A stretch of DNA of 64,000 nt, taken from assembly GCA_033851955.1 (NCBI GenBank), contig JAWSVK010000006.1:124001-188000 (forward strand). Reading direction: 5' to 3'. Below, piece after piece: positions 1 through 9,455 of the stretch. The notes beneath the pieces are model-generated. The model worked only from the letters and a program-made list of their open reading frames with translations, was not told the DNA's origin and did not search any database. Each line of letters starts with the position of its first letter. The first letter of the stretch is position 1. Source of the stretch: Profundibacter sp033851955. Lineage in GTDB: Bacteria; Pseudomonadota; Alphaproteobacteria; Rhodobacterales; Rhodobacteraceae. A program made the position numbers and the translations under genes.

Positions 1-888
1 GGTGGCGGCCAAGGCGATTTCTCTTCTGCATTCTCGGATGTTTTTGATGACCTGTTCGGCGACTTTATGGGCGGCCAACGCGGTGGCGGACGGCCGCGGG
101 CAACCCGTGGCTCCGACCTACGCTACAATTTGCGCGTTTCCCTAGAAGACGCGTTTTCAGGCCTGCAAAAAACCATTGACGTACCGACTTCGATTGCCTG
201 TGGCGAATGCTCCGGCACCGGCGCTGAAAGCGGTGCCGAACCAGTGGTCTGCCCAACTTGTTCCGGCATGGGTAAGGTCCGCGCGCAACAAGGTTTTTTC
301 ACCGTTGAGCGCACCTGCCCCACCTGTCAGGGTGCGGGCCAAATGATCAACAACCCGTGCAAAGCCTGCGTGGGCGCTGGCCGCACCGAAAAAGAACGCT
401 CCTTGTCTGTCAACATCCCCGCGGGTGTCGAAACAGGCACACGGATCAGGCTGGCGGGCGAAGGCGAAGCAGGCCTGCGTGGCGGACCATCCGGCGATCT
501 TTACATCTTTATCGAGGTCAACGAGCATGCCTTGTTCCAGCGTGACAACGTAAATCTATATTGCCACGTCCCCGTCAGCATCGGTACAGCGGCCCTCGGA
601 GGCGACATCGAAGTGCCAACCATTGACGGCGGCCGCAGCCGTGTGAAAGTGCCTGCGGGATCACAATCCGGTCGCCAAATGCGCCTGCGTTCCAAAGGCA
701 TGCCAGCGCTGCGTGGTGGCGGATCAGGCGATATGTTTATCGAACTGGCGGTGGAAACACCCGTCAACCTGACCACGCGCCAAAAAGAAATCATGCGTGA
801 GTTTGAGGACGTGGCCGCCGACAACAACCCCAACGGCTCCAGCTTTTTCTCCAAAGTGAAAACCTTTTGGGACGGCATGAAAAGCTAG
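1..888 (+). CDS. dnaJ: Chaperone protein DnaJ (5' end missing)
   Basis: Hsp40 co-chaperone that delivers unfolded clients to DnaK and stimulates its ATPase in the cytoplasm. The reading frame is open from base 1, so the J domain and the start lie outside the window. Visible are the end of the Gly/Phe-rich linker (residues GGGQGDFSSAFSDVFDDLFGD), then a zinc-binding region with four CxxCxGxG repeats (CGECSGTG, CPTCSGMG, CPTCQGAG, CKACVGAG), then the two C-terminal beta-sandwich client-binding domains (GTRIRLAGEGEAG, LYIFIEV, GDIEVPTIDG). All eight zinc-ligand cysteines are present, so this is a class I DnaJ. radC follows on the same strand. dnaK presumably lies just upstream, outside the window. 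Confidence 0.97.
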   Translation, partial: GGGQGDFSSAFSDVFDDLFGDFMGGQRGGGRPRATRGSDLRYNLRVSLEDAFSGLQKTIDVPTSIACGECSGTGAESGAEPVVCPTCSGMGKVRAQQGFFTVERTCPTCQGAGQMINNPCKACVGAGRTEKERSLSVNIPAGVETGTRIRLAGEGEAGLRGGPSGDLYIFIEVNEHALFQRDNVNLYCHVPVSIGTAALGGDIEVPTIDGGRSRVKVPAGSQSGRQMRLRSKGMPALRGGGSGDMFIELAVETPVNLTTRQKEIMREFEDVAADNNPNGSSFFSKVKTFWDGMKS

Positions 889-943
889 GCTTGAATCGTT
901 TGGGTTAACCAAATATTCACCATATCAGGCGAGCGTGGTCGTT

Positions 944-1702
944 ATGGCCACGCAAAACCAATTCTCTGAAATGCCGCTGCCCCTGTTTGATGGGTCAGAC
1001 GAGGCTGTGGTTCCTACATCCACGCCGCAACCCTCCTACATCCGCGATCACCGCAAACGTTTGCGCAGCCGCTTCATTGACGGCGGCGCAAACGCCCTGC
1101 CCGACTATGAAATGCTGGAATTGGTCCTGTTTCGCGCCATCCCACGCCGCGATGTAAAACCATTGGCGTGGCGCTTGCTCGATCAATTTGGTGACTTTAA
1201 CCGTGTGATTTCAGCCTCGCCAGAACGGCTGTGCGAAATCAAAGGTGTAGGCGACGCTGTTGTGCTGGAATTAAAAATCGTGGAGGCGGCAGCCCATCGG
1301 CTGGCCCGTGCCCGCGTGATGCAACAACAGGTTTTGTCAGGCTGGGACGCAGTTTTAGACTATTGCCACACCACGATGGCCCACCGTGAAACTGAGCATT
1401 TCCGCGTATTGTACCTAGATCGCAAAAACGTATTGATCGCCGACGAAGAGCAAGCCAAAGGCACCATAGACCATGTACCGGTGTACCCGCGCGAGGTGGT
1501 AAAGCGTGCGTTAGAATTAAACGCGTCAGCCCTGATTTTGGTTCACAATCACCCGTCTGGCGATCCTACTCCATCGGACTCGGACATCAACATGACCAAC
1601 CAAATACAGGACGCCGCCTTAGCGCTAAGCATTACGTTGCACGACCACCTGATCATCGGCAAATCTCGTGAGCTGAGCTTCAAATCAGAAGGCTATTTGT
1701 AA
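944..1702 (+). CDS. radC: RadC family JAB/MPN-domain protein
   Basis: RadC-like protein of 252 aa. The N-terminal part carries a helix-hairpin-helix-like region (residues around IKGVGDAV). The C-terminal MPN/JAB domain has the metal-binding signature HNHPSGDPTPSDSD. The family was once linked to DNA repair, but its biochemical role is unsettled. I chose the ATG at 944 over the in-frame GTG at 935 because AGGCGAG at 927-933 is 10 nt from the ATG but only 1 nt from the GTG. It is 55 bases downstream of dnaJ and converges on the next gene with only 4 bases between stop codons. Confidence 0.93.
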   Translation: MATQNQFSEMPLPLFDGSDEAVVPTSTPQPSYIRDHRKRLRSRFIDGGANALPDYEMLELVLFRAIPRRDVKPLAWRLLDQFGDFNRVISASPERLCEIKGVGDAVVLELKIVEAAAHRLARARVMQQQVLSGWDAVLDYCHTTMAHRETEHFRVLYLDRKNVLIADEEQAKGTIDHVPVYPREVVKRALELNASALILVHNHPSGDPTPSDSDINMTNQIQDAALALSITLHDHLIIGKSRELSFKSEGYL

Positions 1703-1706
1703 GCGC

Positions 1707-3266
1707 CTACTTGATCCAGACCTCGACCCGTCGATTCACCTGACGACCCCATTCCGTATCATCACACGCCATTGGCAACGCTTCGCCAAACGCTTTGGTG
1801 CTGAGCGTCACCTGGTCGGGCTTCAACGTTGTGGCCGCCAATTTTACAGCAGCACGCACGGCTTTGGCACGGCGCTGCGAAATTATCCGGTTTCCTTTAG
1901 CAGGCCCATCCCCGTCACTAAATCCGACAAACATCAACTCGCGCCCATCATATGCCCCCGCCTCAAGCAGGCGCGCCAACAGTACAACGTTAGAGCGCGA
2001 TTGCGCATCGAGCGAAGATGAACCGGCGTTAAACCGAAAGGTGATGGTCAGACGGGACGCGGGGCGTAACACCTCAGTCATGCTCTGCAAATCCGTCAGC
2101 TTGATATCACCGCCAGCGGCAGCGATTGCATTGGCAAAACGTTTGCCCTGATTATCGATGCCAATCTGGGTGACTTCCTGGTCGACGAATCCGACATGCC
2201 GCACAGCACGTTGCGCAGCAGGAGAACGCAGGAACGTCAAAAATTCCCGCGCAGCCTTGGGCATACGACGGGCTGGAGTATAGAGAAACAAGGGTGACGC
2301 TAGCGGATAGTCCTCAGTCTTTAGGGCGCGGCGCGAGGCGGTGAATGCCATGCCGCATGTGCCTCGCAGGCTTAGCATCTTGGCATTGCCAGTTTCTGAA
2401 AACCGCGTGATCCCAATGGAAAAAGGATCTCGTGCTACAGCGTCGGCAACCTCAGCCGCCGTTGCATGGTGTTTGACCATTTCGGACAACACACGTTTTC
2501 CCACCTGCATCACATCTTTTTCAAATTGCTGCGCCAAACCTGTATCTGCAAACATGTGATGCAAAAATATGGGGGCGTCCGGCCCGCCAATGTCCTGCCA
2601 ATTGCTGATCTCACCCGCATAGACCTGCGCCAAATCAGCCAGCGAAATCGCGGTGGTCGGATTGTTTGGCGCAACAACAGGCACCAGCCCGTCCAGCCCG
2701 ACAATTCTGCTCCGAGCGGCACGCTTCATGTCACCAAGCCCTGCGCTATAGGCCGTTTTGGCTTCAGCCGCTGTGATTTCACGCGTCGCCAAAACCATGT
2801 CAGCATCGCCCGCTAACATTTCGGCAATACCAGTATCCGTATTGGACAACCGAAATGAAATGCGCGCAACATCTTTTCCAGTATCGGCAAGCCGCAAAAC
2901 GTAGGTGTATTGGGTGTCACTTTGAACGATCCGCTTCAGCAGCATTCCGCTCTGCGAAGCATAGGTTTCGACCAAAACCGGCAGTAAAACTGCTCCCATC
3001 GAGCGCGCGCCGCTGATTGAAAATTCGGCAACATAGCTTTCTAGATTGGGGCAGCCTGCGCCCACACATGTCACGCCGGTGCCATCCAGTGTCAGAATGC
3101 CATAAAGTGAATCAATGCGGAAAAACTCTCCATCAAACGACAGCAATGTACCACTGATCGAAACCTTGCCATCCCGCGAAGTTAGAGTCACATCTTGGGC
3201 CACTAAGGGCGCAAGCATTCCGAATAGGAAAAGTGCGGCGAAGGCCGCCGCACGAAAAAATTTCAT
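1707..3266 (-). CDS. Secreted substrate-binding protein fused to OmpA-like peptidoglycan-binding domain
   Basis: 519 aa with a Sec signal peptide (MKFFRAAAFAALFLFGM, cleavage near LVAQ-DV). The middle region (about residues 85-390) resembles a periplasmic phosphate/PstS-type binding domain (ADMVLATREI, NPTTAISLADLAQVYAGEISNW, FLTFLRSPAAQRAV). The C-terminus (about 405-519) is an OmpA domain, seen from FVGFSDGDG, the SQRRAKAVRAA helix and the terminal NRRVEVW. Family knowledge suggests a ligand sensor or binder anchored to the cell wall; the ligand is unknown. It starts 38 bases after the secreted protein gene downstream of secA and probably shares its transcript. GGGA about 7 nt before the ATG serves as ribosome-binding site. 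Confidence 0.85.
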   Translation of the reverse strand: MKFFRAAAFAALFLFGMLAPLVAQDVTLTSRDGKVSISGTLLSFDGEFFRIDSLYGILTLDGTGVTCVGAGCPNLESYVAEFSISGARSMGAVLLPVLVETYASQSGMLLKRIVQSDTQYTYVLRLADTGKDVARISFRLSNTDTGIAEMLAGDADMVLATREITAAEAKTAYSAGLGDMKRAARSRIVGLDGLVPVVAPNNPTTAISLADLAQVYAGEISNWQDIGGPDAPIFLHHMFADTGLAQQFEKDVMQVGKRVLSEMVKHHATAAEVADAVARDPFSIGITRFSETGNAKMLSLRGTCGMAFTASRRALKTEDYPLASPLFLYTPARRMPKAAREFLTFLRSPAAQRAVRHVGFVDQEVTQIGIDNQGKRFANAIAAAGGDIKLTDLQSMTEVLRPASRLTITFRFNAGSSSLDAQSRSNVVLLARLLEAGAYDGRELMFVGFSDGDGPAKGNRIISQRRAKAVRAAVKLAATTLKPDQVTLSTKAFGEALPMACDDTEWGRQVNRRVEVWIK

Positions 3267-3304
3267 CTGTCTTCCCGAGATTACCGCGTTGGAACCAGCT
3301 TATT

Positions 3305-4279
3305 CTAGTTCTGTGCGATCTTTAAGTCTCTTAGAAGATTATTCAACACCAGAAAATCACCAATAGCATCGCAGGTTGGCATTGAAAGGATCAGATCGCT
3401 AACCGTTAACTCGCCATCCACACCACTTTGCAAGGCCTGTGCCTCAATATCCTTGCTACAGGTTTGAGCAGTCACCTCGGCCTCCACACTAAGCCGGACC
3501 ACGCCGGATTTTTGCGCTTGCCCAGATGGGAAGGTATAAATCTCGACATGTTTGGCGGCTGGGAATTCGACGTTGCCTAGGCGGGTGATGTATCCGCCAC
3601 GCGCCTGAAGCGCGGCCGCGACAGTTTGCGGAGATTTAGCCCATACATGGCCACGTTCACCATAGTCAGCGCCAAATTCCAATGCATGGATACTAAGCCC
3701 GCTATTGCCAGTCCATTGCACAGCAACGCGATTATATTTGGACACCTCGGGCACATCAACGGTGGCCGAAACGATGTTCCCATCAGTGAGCATAACGTCG
3801 AATGACGCGGCGGTCACCATAGCTGGGATCTGTACCGCTACATGGCCAATGTCATTGGTAACTGAGGTGAACCGCAAGCCTTGGTGGCTGATGATTACGG
3901 TCTCATTCACATGGCACGGCGCTTTGAATTCCAATGCCACCATCGCGCCAACTGATTTGGTCGCATTCAGTGTCATGTCGCAAGCCAACCCAAGCGAACT
4001 GAAATCTTGATCAGGATTCAGTTGGGGAGAGCTGTAATTTTCCTCAGTTTGATTGACGCGGTCCGCAAGACCTGACTGATCAACCAACAGGGTCGGCTTT
4101 TCCGACACGCGTGTCAGGTTTTCTGCTGTCTCAACCGGCGTCGTCTGAATGGATTGCGGATTGGGTTCGACCGTTACAAACCGTGACGCAAGCGCATCGC
4201 CGTTTTGCATTACGAATCCCGTGGCCAAAACGATAGCAAATGTTGAAACCGCAGCTTTGTAGCTTTTCTTTATGAGCAT
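3305..4279 (-). CDS. Secreted or membrane-anchored protein of unknown function downstream of secA
   Basis: 324 aa, not matched to a characterised family. A hydrophobic N-terminus (SYKAAVSTFAIVLATGFVM) after a KK pair looks like a signal peptide or membrane anchor. The rest appears beta-rich, with four cysteines in two pairs (LACDM and APCHV; QTCSK and PTCDA) that could form disulfides in the periplasm. I use the ATG at 4279 because AGGAGG lies 7 nt upstream; the longer reading frame from 4333 has no comparable site. The same order (secA, this gene, PBP-OmpA gene) is, from memory, common in roseobacters, where the protein is sometimes labelled translocase. That label has no support in the sequence. 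Confidence 0.8.
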   Translation of the reverse strand: MLIKKSYKAAVSTFAIVLATGFVMQNGDALASRFVTVEPNPQSIQTTPVETAENLTRVSEKPTLLVDQSGLADRVNQTEENYSSPQLNPDQDFSSLGLACDMTLNATKSVGAMVALEFKAPCHVNETVIISHQGLRFTSVTNDIGHVAVQIPAMVTAASFDVMLTDGNIVSATVDVPEVSKYNRVAVQWTGNSGLSIHALEFGADYGERGHVWAKSPQTVAAALQARGGYITRLGNVEFPAAKHVEIYTFPSGQAQKSGVVRLSVEAEVTAQTCSKDIEAQALQSGVDGELTVSDLILSMPTCDAIGDFLVLNNLLRDLKIAQN

Positions 4280-4515
4280 GGTGATCCCTCCTACCAAACT
4301 CCCACCCACGCGCATTATGCGCGCCAAAACCACAATTCCACAGATCCAAAATAGATAAGATTTTGGTGAGGTGGTCGCGCCACATCAATCCAGATGTGGA
4401 GCGTGACCAAAGAGTATCCCTACATATAGTGGGCAAACTTTCTCACCCTACGATATATACGCCACATTCTCGCCACATTCCAAGATTTGGAAAGCAGTAG
4501 ATCGAATCAATCGGC

Positions 4516-7188
4516 TTAAACCAACTTGCCGTGACAGTGTTTGAACTTCTTACCAGAACCACATGGGCAGCTGTCATTGCGCCCCGGATTGCCCCAAGTG
4601 GCCTCGTCGTTTTCATCAAATCCTGATGCTGTTGGCGCCTCGGATGTTGGTTGTGCGGCTTGTTGTTGAGCCAACATTTGCTGCATCATCGCCTCTTGTT
4701 CTTCATCCGAGAGCGGACGAATTTGCGACAACTTTTGTGTTACCTCTGAACGCAATGAATCCAGCAGACCTTCAAACAGTTGAAACGATTCTGATTTGTA
4801 TTCGTTCAACGGATCACGTTGGGCGTAACTGCGAAAACCCACGACAGAGCGCAGATGCTCGAGCGTCAAAAGGTGATCGCGCCATTTACCGTCAATCGTT
4901 TGCAACAATATCTGTTTCTCAATCGTGCGCATAGATTCGGGACCGAACTGGGCCACCTTGGTCGCCATCATTTTGTCAGACGCATCACACAGACGTTCAG
5001 TAATGGCCTCGTCATCGACACCTTCTTCCTCGGCCCATGCCATCACAGGCTCGTCCATGCCCATCCGCTCAATCACGGCGGCATAAAGCCCCTCGGCGTT
5101 CCATTGGTCCGCATAGGTGTTGGCCGGAATATATTCATCAACCAAATCTTCCGCGACCTGATGGCGCATATCTTGCACGATTTCGGACAGATCTTCGGCA
5201 GCCATGATCTCGCGGCGCTGCGAAAAGATCACCTTGCGCTGATCATTCATCACATCATCGAACTTCAACAACTGTTTGCGAATGTCAAAATTGCGGCCCT
5301 CTACCTTGGCCTGCGCTTTTTCCAACGATTTATTGACCCACGGGTGAACGATGGCTTCGCCGTCTTTCATGCCAAGTTTGGTCAAAACCGAATCCAAACG
5401 CTCGGACCCGAAAATGCGCATCAGATCATCTTCGAGCGACAGAAAAAATGACGAACGGCCAGGATCGCCCTGACGCCCAGAACGGCCCCGCAGCTGGTTA
5501 TCAATCCGGCGACTTTCGTGCCGTTCGGTCGCAAGCACATAAAGGCCGCCGGCCGCGATCACCTTGGCTTTGTCATCGGCATGCTCCGCGACGATCTTGG
5601 CGCGCAACTCTTCTGGATTAGCGTCTGGATTGGCCTCAATGGCTTCGCTGAAGACCATATCGACATTGCCGCCGAGCTGAATATCAGTGCCGCGGCCCGC
5701 CATGTTGGTGGCGATGGTCACCGCACCAAATTTACCAGCATCGGCAATTATCTTGGCTTCTTGCTCGTGATGACGCGCGTTCAAAACGTTGTGTGTTACA
5801 CCAGCTGCTTTCAACATTTCCGAAAGGGTCTCGGACTTTTCAATCGAAGTGGTGCCAACCAGCAATGGCTGGCCCTTGGCATGGGATTCCTCAATGGCTT
5901 TGACCACGCCTTCAAATTTCTCGCGGGTTGTGCGATAAACCTGATCGTCCTCATCTTCGCGTGCAATTGGGCGGTTGGTAGGAACTTCGACCACACCAAG
6001 CCCATAGATTTCGGCGAATTCTTCGGCCTCGGTCAAGGCGGTGCCAGTCATGCCGCCCAATTTGTCATAGAGGCGGAAATAGTTCTGGAATGTCACAGAG
6101 GCCAGTGTCACATTTTCGGGCTGAATGTTGACGCCTTCTTTGGCCTCAATCGCCTGATGCAGACCATCGGACAAACGACGCCCGGCCATCATCCGGCCAG
6201 TGAATTCGTCAATCAACATCACTTCGCCATCACGAACGATGTAATCTCGGTCTTTCAAGAACAGCTTGTGCGCTTTTAGCCCCTGATTAACGTGATGCAC
6301 CAAAGTTGTGCTTTCAGGATCGTACAGAGTCTGACCCTCTGGAATTAGCCCTGCCGCAGACAGCGTCTTTTCGATAAATTCGTTGCCCTCTTCGGTATAG
6401 GTGACGTTCTTGGTTTTCTCGTCCAACTCAAAATGCTCGTCCGTCAGATCGGGGATCAATTTGTCAACAGTGACATACATTTCCGAACGGTCCTGCGCGG
6501 GGCCGGAAATGATCAGCGGTGTCCGCGCTTCATCAATCAGGATCGAGTCGACCTCATCGACGATCGCGAAATTATGTTCGCGCTGCGCCATTTCTGCCAA
6601 TTCTGCGCGCATGTTGTCGCGCAGATAGTCAAAGCCCAGTTCATTATTGGTGGTATAGGTCACGTCCGAGGCATAGGCCGCGCGTTTCTCGGCCTCGTCC
6701 ATATTGGGGTAAACAACGCCCGTGGTCAGGCCAAGCGCGCCGTAAACTTTGCCCATCCAATCAGCATCACGTTTGGCCAGATAATCATTCACCGTAACGA
6801 TGTGAACTCCCTTGCCAGTCAGCGCATTCAAATAGGCGGGCAAGGTCGCCACTAGGGTTTTACCTTCGCCGGTTTTCATTTCAGAAATATTGCCCTGATG
6901 CAGGAAAATGCCGCCCATCAACTGGGTGTCAAACGCCCGCAGGCCCAACGCCCGATGTGCCGCTTCGCGCACATTGGCAAAGGCTTCGGGCAACAGGTCA
7001 TCTAGGCTTTCGCCCTTGATCGCCCGTTCTGCAAACTCTTTGGTTTTTTGTTTGATCTCGTCATCGGACAATTTAACAAAGTCCGGTTCAAGCGCATTGA
7101 TTTGAGCAACCAACGGCAATGTCGCTTTGACTTTTCGATCATTCGGGGTGCCAAAAACTTTTTTGGTCAGTGTTCCGATACCTAGCAT
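4516..7188 (-). CDS. secA: Preprotein translocase ATPase SecA
   Basis: Motor ATPase that drives unfolded preproteins through SecYEG at the inner membrane. At 890 aa it has the usual full length. Walker A is MKTGEGKTLVA near residue 105, the DEAD motif is VDEVDSILIDEART near 209, helicase motif VI is GRSGRQGDPG, and the C-terminus ends in the SecB/lipid-binding zinc finger CPCGSGKKFKHCHGK after a Gln/Ala/Pro-rich linker. It is transcribed away from the parvulin-argJ operon across a 190-base divergent region. Two genes for exported proteins follow on the same strand. Nothing looks degraded. Confidence 0.99.
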   Translation of the reverse strand: MLGIGTLTKKVFGTPNDRKVKATLPLVAQINALEPDFVKLSDDEIKQKTKEFAERAIKGESLDDLLPEAFANVREAAHRALGLRAFDTQLMGGIFLHQGNISEMKTGEGKTLVATLPAYLNALTGKGVHIVTVNDYLAKRDADWMGKVYGALGLTTGVVYPNMDEAEKRAAYASDVTYTTNNELGFDYLRDNMRAELAEMAQREHNFAIVDEVDSILIDEARTPLIISGPAQDRSEMYVTVDKLIPDLTDEHFELDEKTKNVTYTEEGNEFIEKTLSAAGLIPEGQTLYDPESTTLVHHVNQGLKAHKLFLKDRDYIVRDGEVMLIDEFTGRMMAGRRLSDGLHQAIEAKEGVNIQPENVTLASVTFQNYFRLYDKLGGMTGTALTEAEEFAEIYGLGVVEVPTNRPIAREDEDDQVYRTTREKFEGVVKAIEESHAKGQPLLVGTTSIEKSETLSEMLKAAGVTHNVLNARHHEQEAKIIADAGKFGAVTIATNMAGRGTDIQLGGNVDMVFSEAIEANPDANPEELRAKIVAEHADDKAKVIAAGGLYVLATERHESRRIDNQLRGRSGRQGDPGRSSFFLSLEDDLMRIFGSERLDSVLTKLGMKDGEAIVHPWVNKSLEKAQAKVEGRNFDIRKQLLKFDDVMNDQRKVIFSQRREIMAAEDLSEIVQDMRHQVAEDLVDEYIPANTYADQWNAEGLYAAVIERMGMDEPVMAWAEEEGVDDEAITERLCDASDKMMATKVAQFGPESMRTIEKQILLQTIDGKWRDHLLTLEHLRSVVGFRSYAQRDPLNEYKSESFQLFEGLLDSLRSEVTQKLSQIRPLSDEEQEAMMQQMLAQQQAAQPTSEAPTASGFDENDEATWGNPGRNDSCPCGSGKKFKHCHGKLV

Positions 7189-7378
7189 GTTTTCTCCGCC
7201 TGAATGATCAACTAATATTGTTCCTGTGCGACTGTCCCTTGCCCCGACTTCCCGCGCGTCCTAAAACAAAACGGAAAGAAACAGCAAAGCCTTCGCCATG
7301 ACCTTTTGCGATGTAATCAGCTGGTAACCTAGTGTCAATGTTACGCACCCCCGCGTGACCCAATCTGAGGATAAAAAG

Positions 7379-8227
7379 ATGTTAAAACGTAATGATTTCT
7401 GGCTTGGCGCGGTTTTGGCGGTTGGTTTGGCCCTGCCCGCCTTTGCCGAAGAAACCACCGCCGATACAGTTGTTGCCACTGTGAACGGCGTGGACATCAC
7501 GGTTGGCCACATGATTGTCACCAAAACTGGCCTCCCAGATCAATACAAATCACTGCCCGATGACGTGCTGTTTGAGGGTATTTTGGCCCAGCTGATCCAA
7601 CAAACTGTTCTGTCACAGGCTCTGGTCGGCGAACCTTCACGCACGATCACCCTGACAGTCGAGAACGAATTGCGCAGCATGCGTGCCGGTGATGCATTAG
7701 ACGCAAAAATTGCAGGTGCCGTCACGGATGAGGCGTTGCAAGCGGCCTATGATGCACGTTTTGCCGATGCAAAGCCCACAACAGAATTCAATGCCTCGCA
7801 TATTTTGGTCGAAACCGAGGCCGAAGCCCAAGCCATTCAAAAGCAGCTAAATGACGGTGCTGATTTTGCCGAGTTGGCCAAAGAAAAATCAACTGGCCCT
7901 TCGGGTGCCAATGGCGGCAGTCTGGGTTGGTTTGGCCCTGGGATGATGGTGAAACCGTTTGAAGATGCTGTAGTTGCCATGAAAGCAGGCGAGGTTTCCG
8001 GCCCCGTTCAAACCCAGTTTGGTTGGCACATTCTGATCTTAAATGAATCTCGCCTTCAAGACACGCCAAGCCTTGAATCGATCAAAGCCGAACTGGAAGC
8101 TGAAATTCAACAGCAGGCCGTTGAAGGTGTCATCACCGGGCTGACAGAAACGGCTGAGGTCATCCGTGCTGAGGAAAACAGCATCAACGCCACGGTACTG
8201 AGCAACCTGAGCTTGCTCGAAAACTAG
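7379..8227 (+). CDS. Periplasmic parvulin-type peptidyl-prolyl isomerase
   Basis: 282 aa. An N-terminal signal peptide (KRNDFWLGAVLAVGLALPAFA-EE) points to the periplasm. A PrsA/SurA-like chaperone segment follows, then a parvulin domain (about residues 135-235) with its hallmarks ASHILVETEAEA, GGSLGWFGPG, MVKPFEDAV and FGWHILILN. Such proteins catalyse cis/trans proline isomerisation during folding of exported proteins. The start at 7379 is preceded by GAGG 8 nt away; the GTG at 7355 is less likely. The divergent partner is secA, so export motor and exported foldase share a promoter region. argJ starts 10 bases after the stop. Confidence 0.93.
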   Translation: MLKRNDFWLGAVLAVGLALPAFAEETTADTVVATVNGVDITVGHMIVTKTGLPDQYKSLPDDVLFEGILAQLIQQTVLSQALVGEPSRTITLTVENELRSMRAGDALDAKIAGAVTDEALQAAYDARFADAKPTTEFNASHILVETEAEAQAIQKQLNDGADFAELAKEKSTGPSGANGGSLGWFGPGMMVKPFEDAVVAMKAGEVSGPVQTQFGWHILILNESRLQDTPSLESIKAELEAEIQQQAVEGVITGLTETAEVIRAEENSINATVLSNLSLLEN

Positions 8228-8237
8228 GAGCGTTACT

Positions 8238-9455
8238 TTGAAAACCTCACCTCTAGCGCCCAAAGGCGGCTTTCCCGACCTTCCTGTCATTTCAGGCGTC
8301 CAGTTCGCCACCGTTGGGGCTGGGGTTAAATATACTGGCCGCACAGATGTGATGTTGGCCCGGCTGTGCGCCGGAACAACGATTGCTGGTGTGTTCACCA
8401 AATCGGCAACCCGAGCGGCGCCCGTTCTGGATTGTCAGGCCAAACTTGGCTCCGCCACAGACGGTGGCGCTGCGATCATTGTCAACTCAGGCAACGCCAA
8501 CGCGTTCACTGGCGGCAAGGGAACAGAGGCTGTCACAGCCGTGACCGAAATGGTTGCCAAGACGCTGGGTGTACCGTCTGATCGCGTATTCTCGTCCTCG
8601 ACGGGCGTGATCGGCGAACCCCTGCCCTTTGATCGTATCACAGCCAAAGTCGCCGAACTGACCGAAGCCCTATCGCCCAGCCGCATTCAGGACGCTGCCG
8701 CCGCGATCATGACGACGGACACTTTCACCAAAGGCGCGTCCGCGCAAATCACCACAGATCATGGCGTGATCAACATTGCTGGAATCGCCAAAGGTTCGGG
8801 CATGATCGCACCCGATATGGCGACCATGTTGGTCTATATTTTTACCGATGCCAAAATCGCGCAGCCCCTGTTGCAAGACATGCTGTCTACGCTGACTGAT
8901 AAAACATTCAACTGCATCACGGTGGACAGCGACACCTCCACGTCGGATACACTGCTGCTCAGCGCCACAGGAAAGTCCGCCGAGATCACAACAGCCACCG
9001 GCCCCTTCACTGATGCCTTGCACAGCGTCATGCTGGATCTGTCGCATCAGGTTGTCAAAGACGGCGAAGGCGCAACTAAGTTCGTTGAGGTCTGTGTAAC
9101 GGGGGCTGACACAAATGCCGACGCACACAGGATCGGGATGTCGATTGCCAACTCTCCATTGGTCAAAACCGCTGTCGCTGGCGAAGACCCAAATTGGGGC
9201 CGTGTCGTGATGGCTGTCGGTAAATCCGGTGCCAAAGCCGACCGTGATCTTTTGTCGATCCGCTTTGGCGATGTTGTGGTCGCCGATAAGGGTTGGGTGT
9301 CGCCCAATTATGACGAGGCCGCGGCCGCTGAGCATATGAAGAACGACGAATTGCTGATTGCTGTCGATTTGGGCATCGGTACGGGGCAGGCCACGGTTTG
9401 GACCTGTGATTTGACCCACGCCTATATCGAAATCAACGCGGATTATCGGTCGTGA
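8238..9455 (+). CDS. argJ: Bifunctional glutamate N-acetyltransferase / amino-acid acetyltransferase ArgJ
   Basis: Arginine biosynthesis enzyme. It transfers acetyl from N-acetylornithine to glutamate (cyclic pathway) and may also use acetyl-CoA. At 405 aa it has family length. The self-cleavage and nucleophile site is in KGSGMIAPDMATML, where the Thr becomes the N-terminus of the beta chain. GNANAFTGG and GEDPNWGRV are also family hallmarks. The start is a TTG at 8238 with AGGAG at 8226-8230, 7 nt upstream; no in-frame ATG fits, and the N-terminus SPLAPKGGFPDLP is a typical ArgJ opening. Its last four bases overlap the mutT start. argG lies in the same window at 46.4 kb, not linked. Confidence 0.97.
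   Translation: MKTSPLAPKGGFPDLPVISGVQFATVGAGVKYTGRTDVMLARLCAGTTIAGVFTKSATRAAPVLDCQAKLGSATDGGAAIIVNSGNANAFTGGKGTEAVTAVTEMVAKTLGVPSDRVFSSSTGVIGEPLPFDRITAKVAELTEALSPSRIQDAAAAIMTTDTFTKGASAQITTDHGVINIAGIAKGSGMIAPDMATMLVYIFTDAKIAQPLLQDMLSTLTDKTFNCITVDSDTSTSDTLLLSATGKSAEITTATGPFTDALHSVMLDLSHQVVKDGEGATKFVEVCVTGADTNADAHRIGMSIANSPLVKTAVAGEDPNWGRVVMAVGKSGAKADRDLLSIRFGDVVVADKGWVSPNYDEAAAAEHMKNDELLIAVDLGIGTGQATVWTCDLTHAYIEINADYRS

Noticed and set aside
5518..6279. Long plus-strand open frame (253 codons) opposite secA
   Set aside because: It is a shadow of secA codon use: the opposite strand encodes continuous SecA motifs, and the frame has no ribosome-binding site or recognisable domain.
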